A stretch of DNA of 64,000 bases from Streptomyces triticagri. Its GTDB lineage: Bacteria > Actinomycetota > Actinomycetes > Streptomycetales > Streptomycetaceae. A program made the position numbers and the translations under genes. Location of the stretch: assembly GCF_003429565.1 (NCBI RefSeq), contig NZ_QUAK01000123.1, forward strand, positions 18,729 through 82,728. Reading direction: 5' to 3'. Below are positions 63,176 through 64,000 of the stretch, piece by piece (positions within the stretch are counted from its first letter, which is position 1; every line of letters starts with the position of its first letter). The notes below the pieces were generated by a model. The model was not told the DNA's origin. It saw only the letters and a program-made list of their open reading frames with translations, and searched no databases.

Positions 63176-64000
63176 CTACCACTGCGGCGGGCTCGCGATC
63201 GAGCGGGCCAGGACGTCGTCCAGGACGCGGGCCGTGGTGGGCACGTCGAAGGTGGAGTTGTCGATGATCGGGAGGCCGGAGCCGTACCAACCGGCCATCC
63301 GGCCGTGGATCGCGGCGACTTCCTCGTCCGCGAGGCGGCGGTTCCCACTGCGCTGGGCGTTGCGCTCCAGGACGATCTCCAGGCCCGGGAGCAGTACGAC
63401 GGGCAGCAGTCCGGGACCCACATGGCGCTTCCAGCCGCCGAGTCCGACGACCGGGCGGTCGGGGAAGACGGCGTCGTCGAGGATGCAGGAGATGCCGTTG
63501 GCCAGGAAGTTGCGCGCGGCGAATCCGCAGGTGCGGCGGGCCAGACGGTACTGGGCCTCGGAGTGGTCGTTCCACCCCGACTGCGGGTCGGCGAATCCGG
63601 AGCGGACCCATTCGCGTACGTCGTCGAGGCTGATGTGGGCCGTGGGCACCCGGCGGCGCTCCGCCCAGTGCTTGGCGACCGAGGTCTTGCCGGCGCCGGC
63701 CGGGCCGATGAGGAGCACCGCGAGCGTGGTGGCCCCGGTGTCCGCGGGGGCCGCGCCGCCGGGAGGCGGACTCGGCACCGCCACCGGGCCGCCGGGCGGG
63801 AGTTGGATGTGCCCGGTGGTGTCCGGGGTCGGGGGTATGGGTGCGGCGGCCTGCGGAGCCTGGCCGGTGAATCCGGCGGGTGGCGGGCCGCCGGCCTGCG
63901 CACCCGGCGGATTCGGGCCGGGCTGCGGCGCGGGGCCGCCCGGGCCCGGATGCCCCCCGGGCCCGGGGTGATGTGCGGCCGGGGACCAGCCGACGGCCGG
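63176..64000 (-). CDS. P-loop ATP-binding protein with Pro/Gly-rich N-terminus (runs off window)
   Basis: The frame is open to the right edge, so the start is missing. The visible N-terminal 75 residues are very rich in Pro, Gly and Ala (PGPGGHPGPGGPAPQPGPN and similar), likely disordered. Next comes a zeta-toxin/kinase-like P-loop domain: LAVLLIGPAGAGKTSVAKHW, HISLDDVREWVRSGFADPQS, SCILDDAVFPDRPVVG and VLPGLEIVLERN-type elements. It may phosphorylate a small molecule or be an AAA-like ATPase; substrate unknown. It lies next to the M24 gene on the same strand. Confidence 0.8.
   Translation of the reverse strand, partial: PAVGWSPAAHHPGPGGHPGPGGPAPQPGPNPPGAQAGGPPPAGFTGQAPQAAAPIPPTPDTTGHIQLPPGGPVAVPSPPPGGAAPADTGATTLAVLLIGPAGAGKTSVAKHWAERRRVPTAHISLDDVREWVRSGFADPQSGWNDHSEAQYRLARRTCGFAARNFLANGISCILDDAVFPDRPVVGLGGWKRHVGPGLLPVVLLPGLEIVLERNAQRSGNRRLADEEVAAIHGRMAGWYGSGLPIIDNSTFDVPTTARVLDDVLARSIASPPQW

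Overview
This is a very GC-rich, gene-dense chromosomal window with strong third-position G/C bias, many GTG starts, AGGAG-type ribosome sites and only one TTA codon found by eye. Gene content and order point to Streptomyces or a very close relative. The diagnostic block is pyrR-B-C-orf-carA-carB-D-F next to bldD, nusB and efp, then ihf (sIHF)-gmk-rpoZ-coaBC-metK-priA. It is essentially core chromosome; no insertion sequence, prophage, CRISPR array, tRNA or rRNA gene was recognised.

Layout. 1-6242: a partial conserved gene, a small hypothetical gene, a frameshifted acyl-CoA dehydrogenase, a secreted GH18 chitinase behind chitinase-type promoter repeats, a tiny membrane protein, a Tat-exported C39-like protease and a uridine-kinase-like ATPase. 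6243-8979: a possible small RNA, a CbbX/EccA-like AAA+ ATPase carrying the TTA codon, and a PH-like membrane protein. 8991-14746: one-strand block hisE-hisG and ribD-ribE-ribM-ribBA-ribH headed by an FMN riboswitch. 14963-23022: NmrA-like reductase, a divergent ROK regulator/MFS pair with an operator, an NCS2 permease, a GH6 glucanase, a DUF5995-like protein and an LLM oxidoreductase.

23137-29067: an amino-acid/amine module (flavin amine oxidase, secreted protein, Lrp/AsnC regulator, APC permease) whose two control regions share a repeated motif, followed by a deletion scar in which an LLM oxidoreductase and an IclR regulator are cut and joined tail to tail. 29111-37987: guaB1 with an attenuator-like leader, GntR and LysR regulators, an ankyrin lipoprotein, a barstar/RNase pair, DNA ligase B, a SorC regulator and rpe. 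38100-48540: polyprenyl synthetase, rsmB, fmt, an HTH protein, a UvrD/HelD-type helicase remnant, priA, metK, coaBC, rpoZ. 48581-64000: gmk, ihf, the whole pyrimidine operon with a PyrR-binding hairpin at its head, divergent bldD, then nusB, efp, an M24 peptidase homologue and a partial P-loop protein.

Functionally the right half supplies UMP synthesis (PyrR-controlled), flavin and SAM cofactors, translation/replication housekeeping (EF-P, NusB, omega, PriA, sIHF) and the developmental regulator BldD. The left half is more accessory: polysaccharide hydrolases, transporters and local regulators. Three genes or gene pairs are decaying: the acyl-CoA dehydrogenase, the LLM/IclR scar and the helicase remnant.
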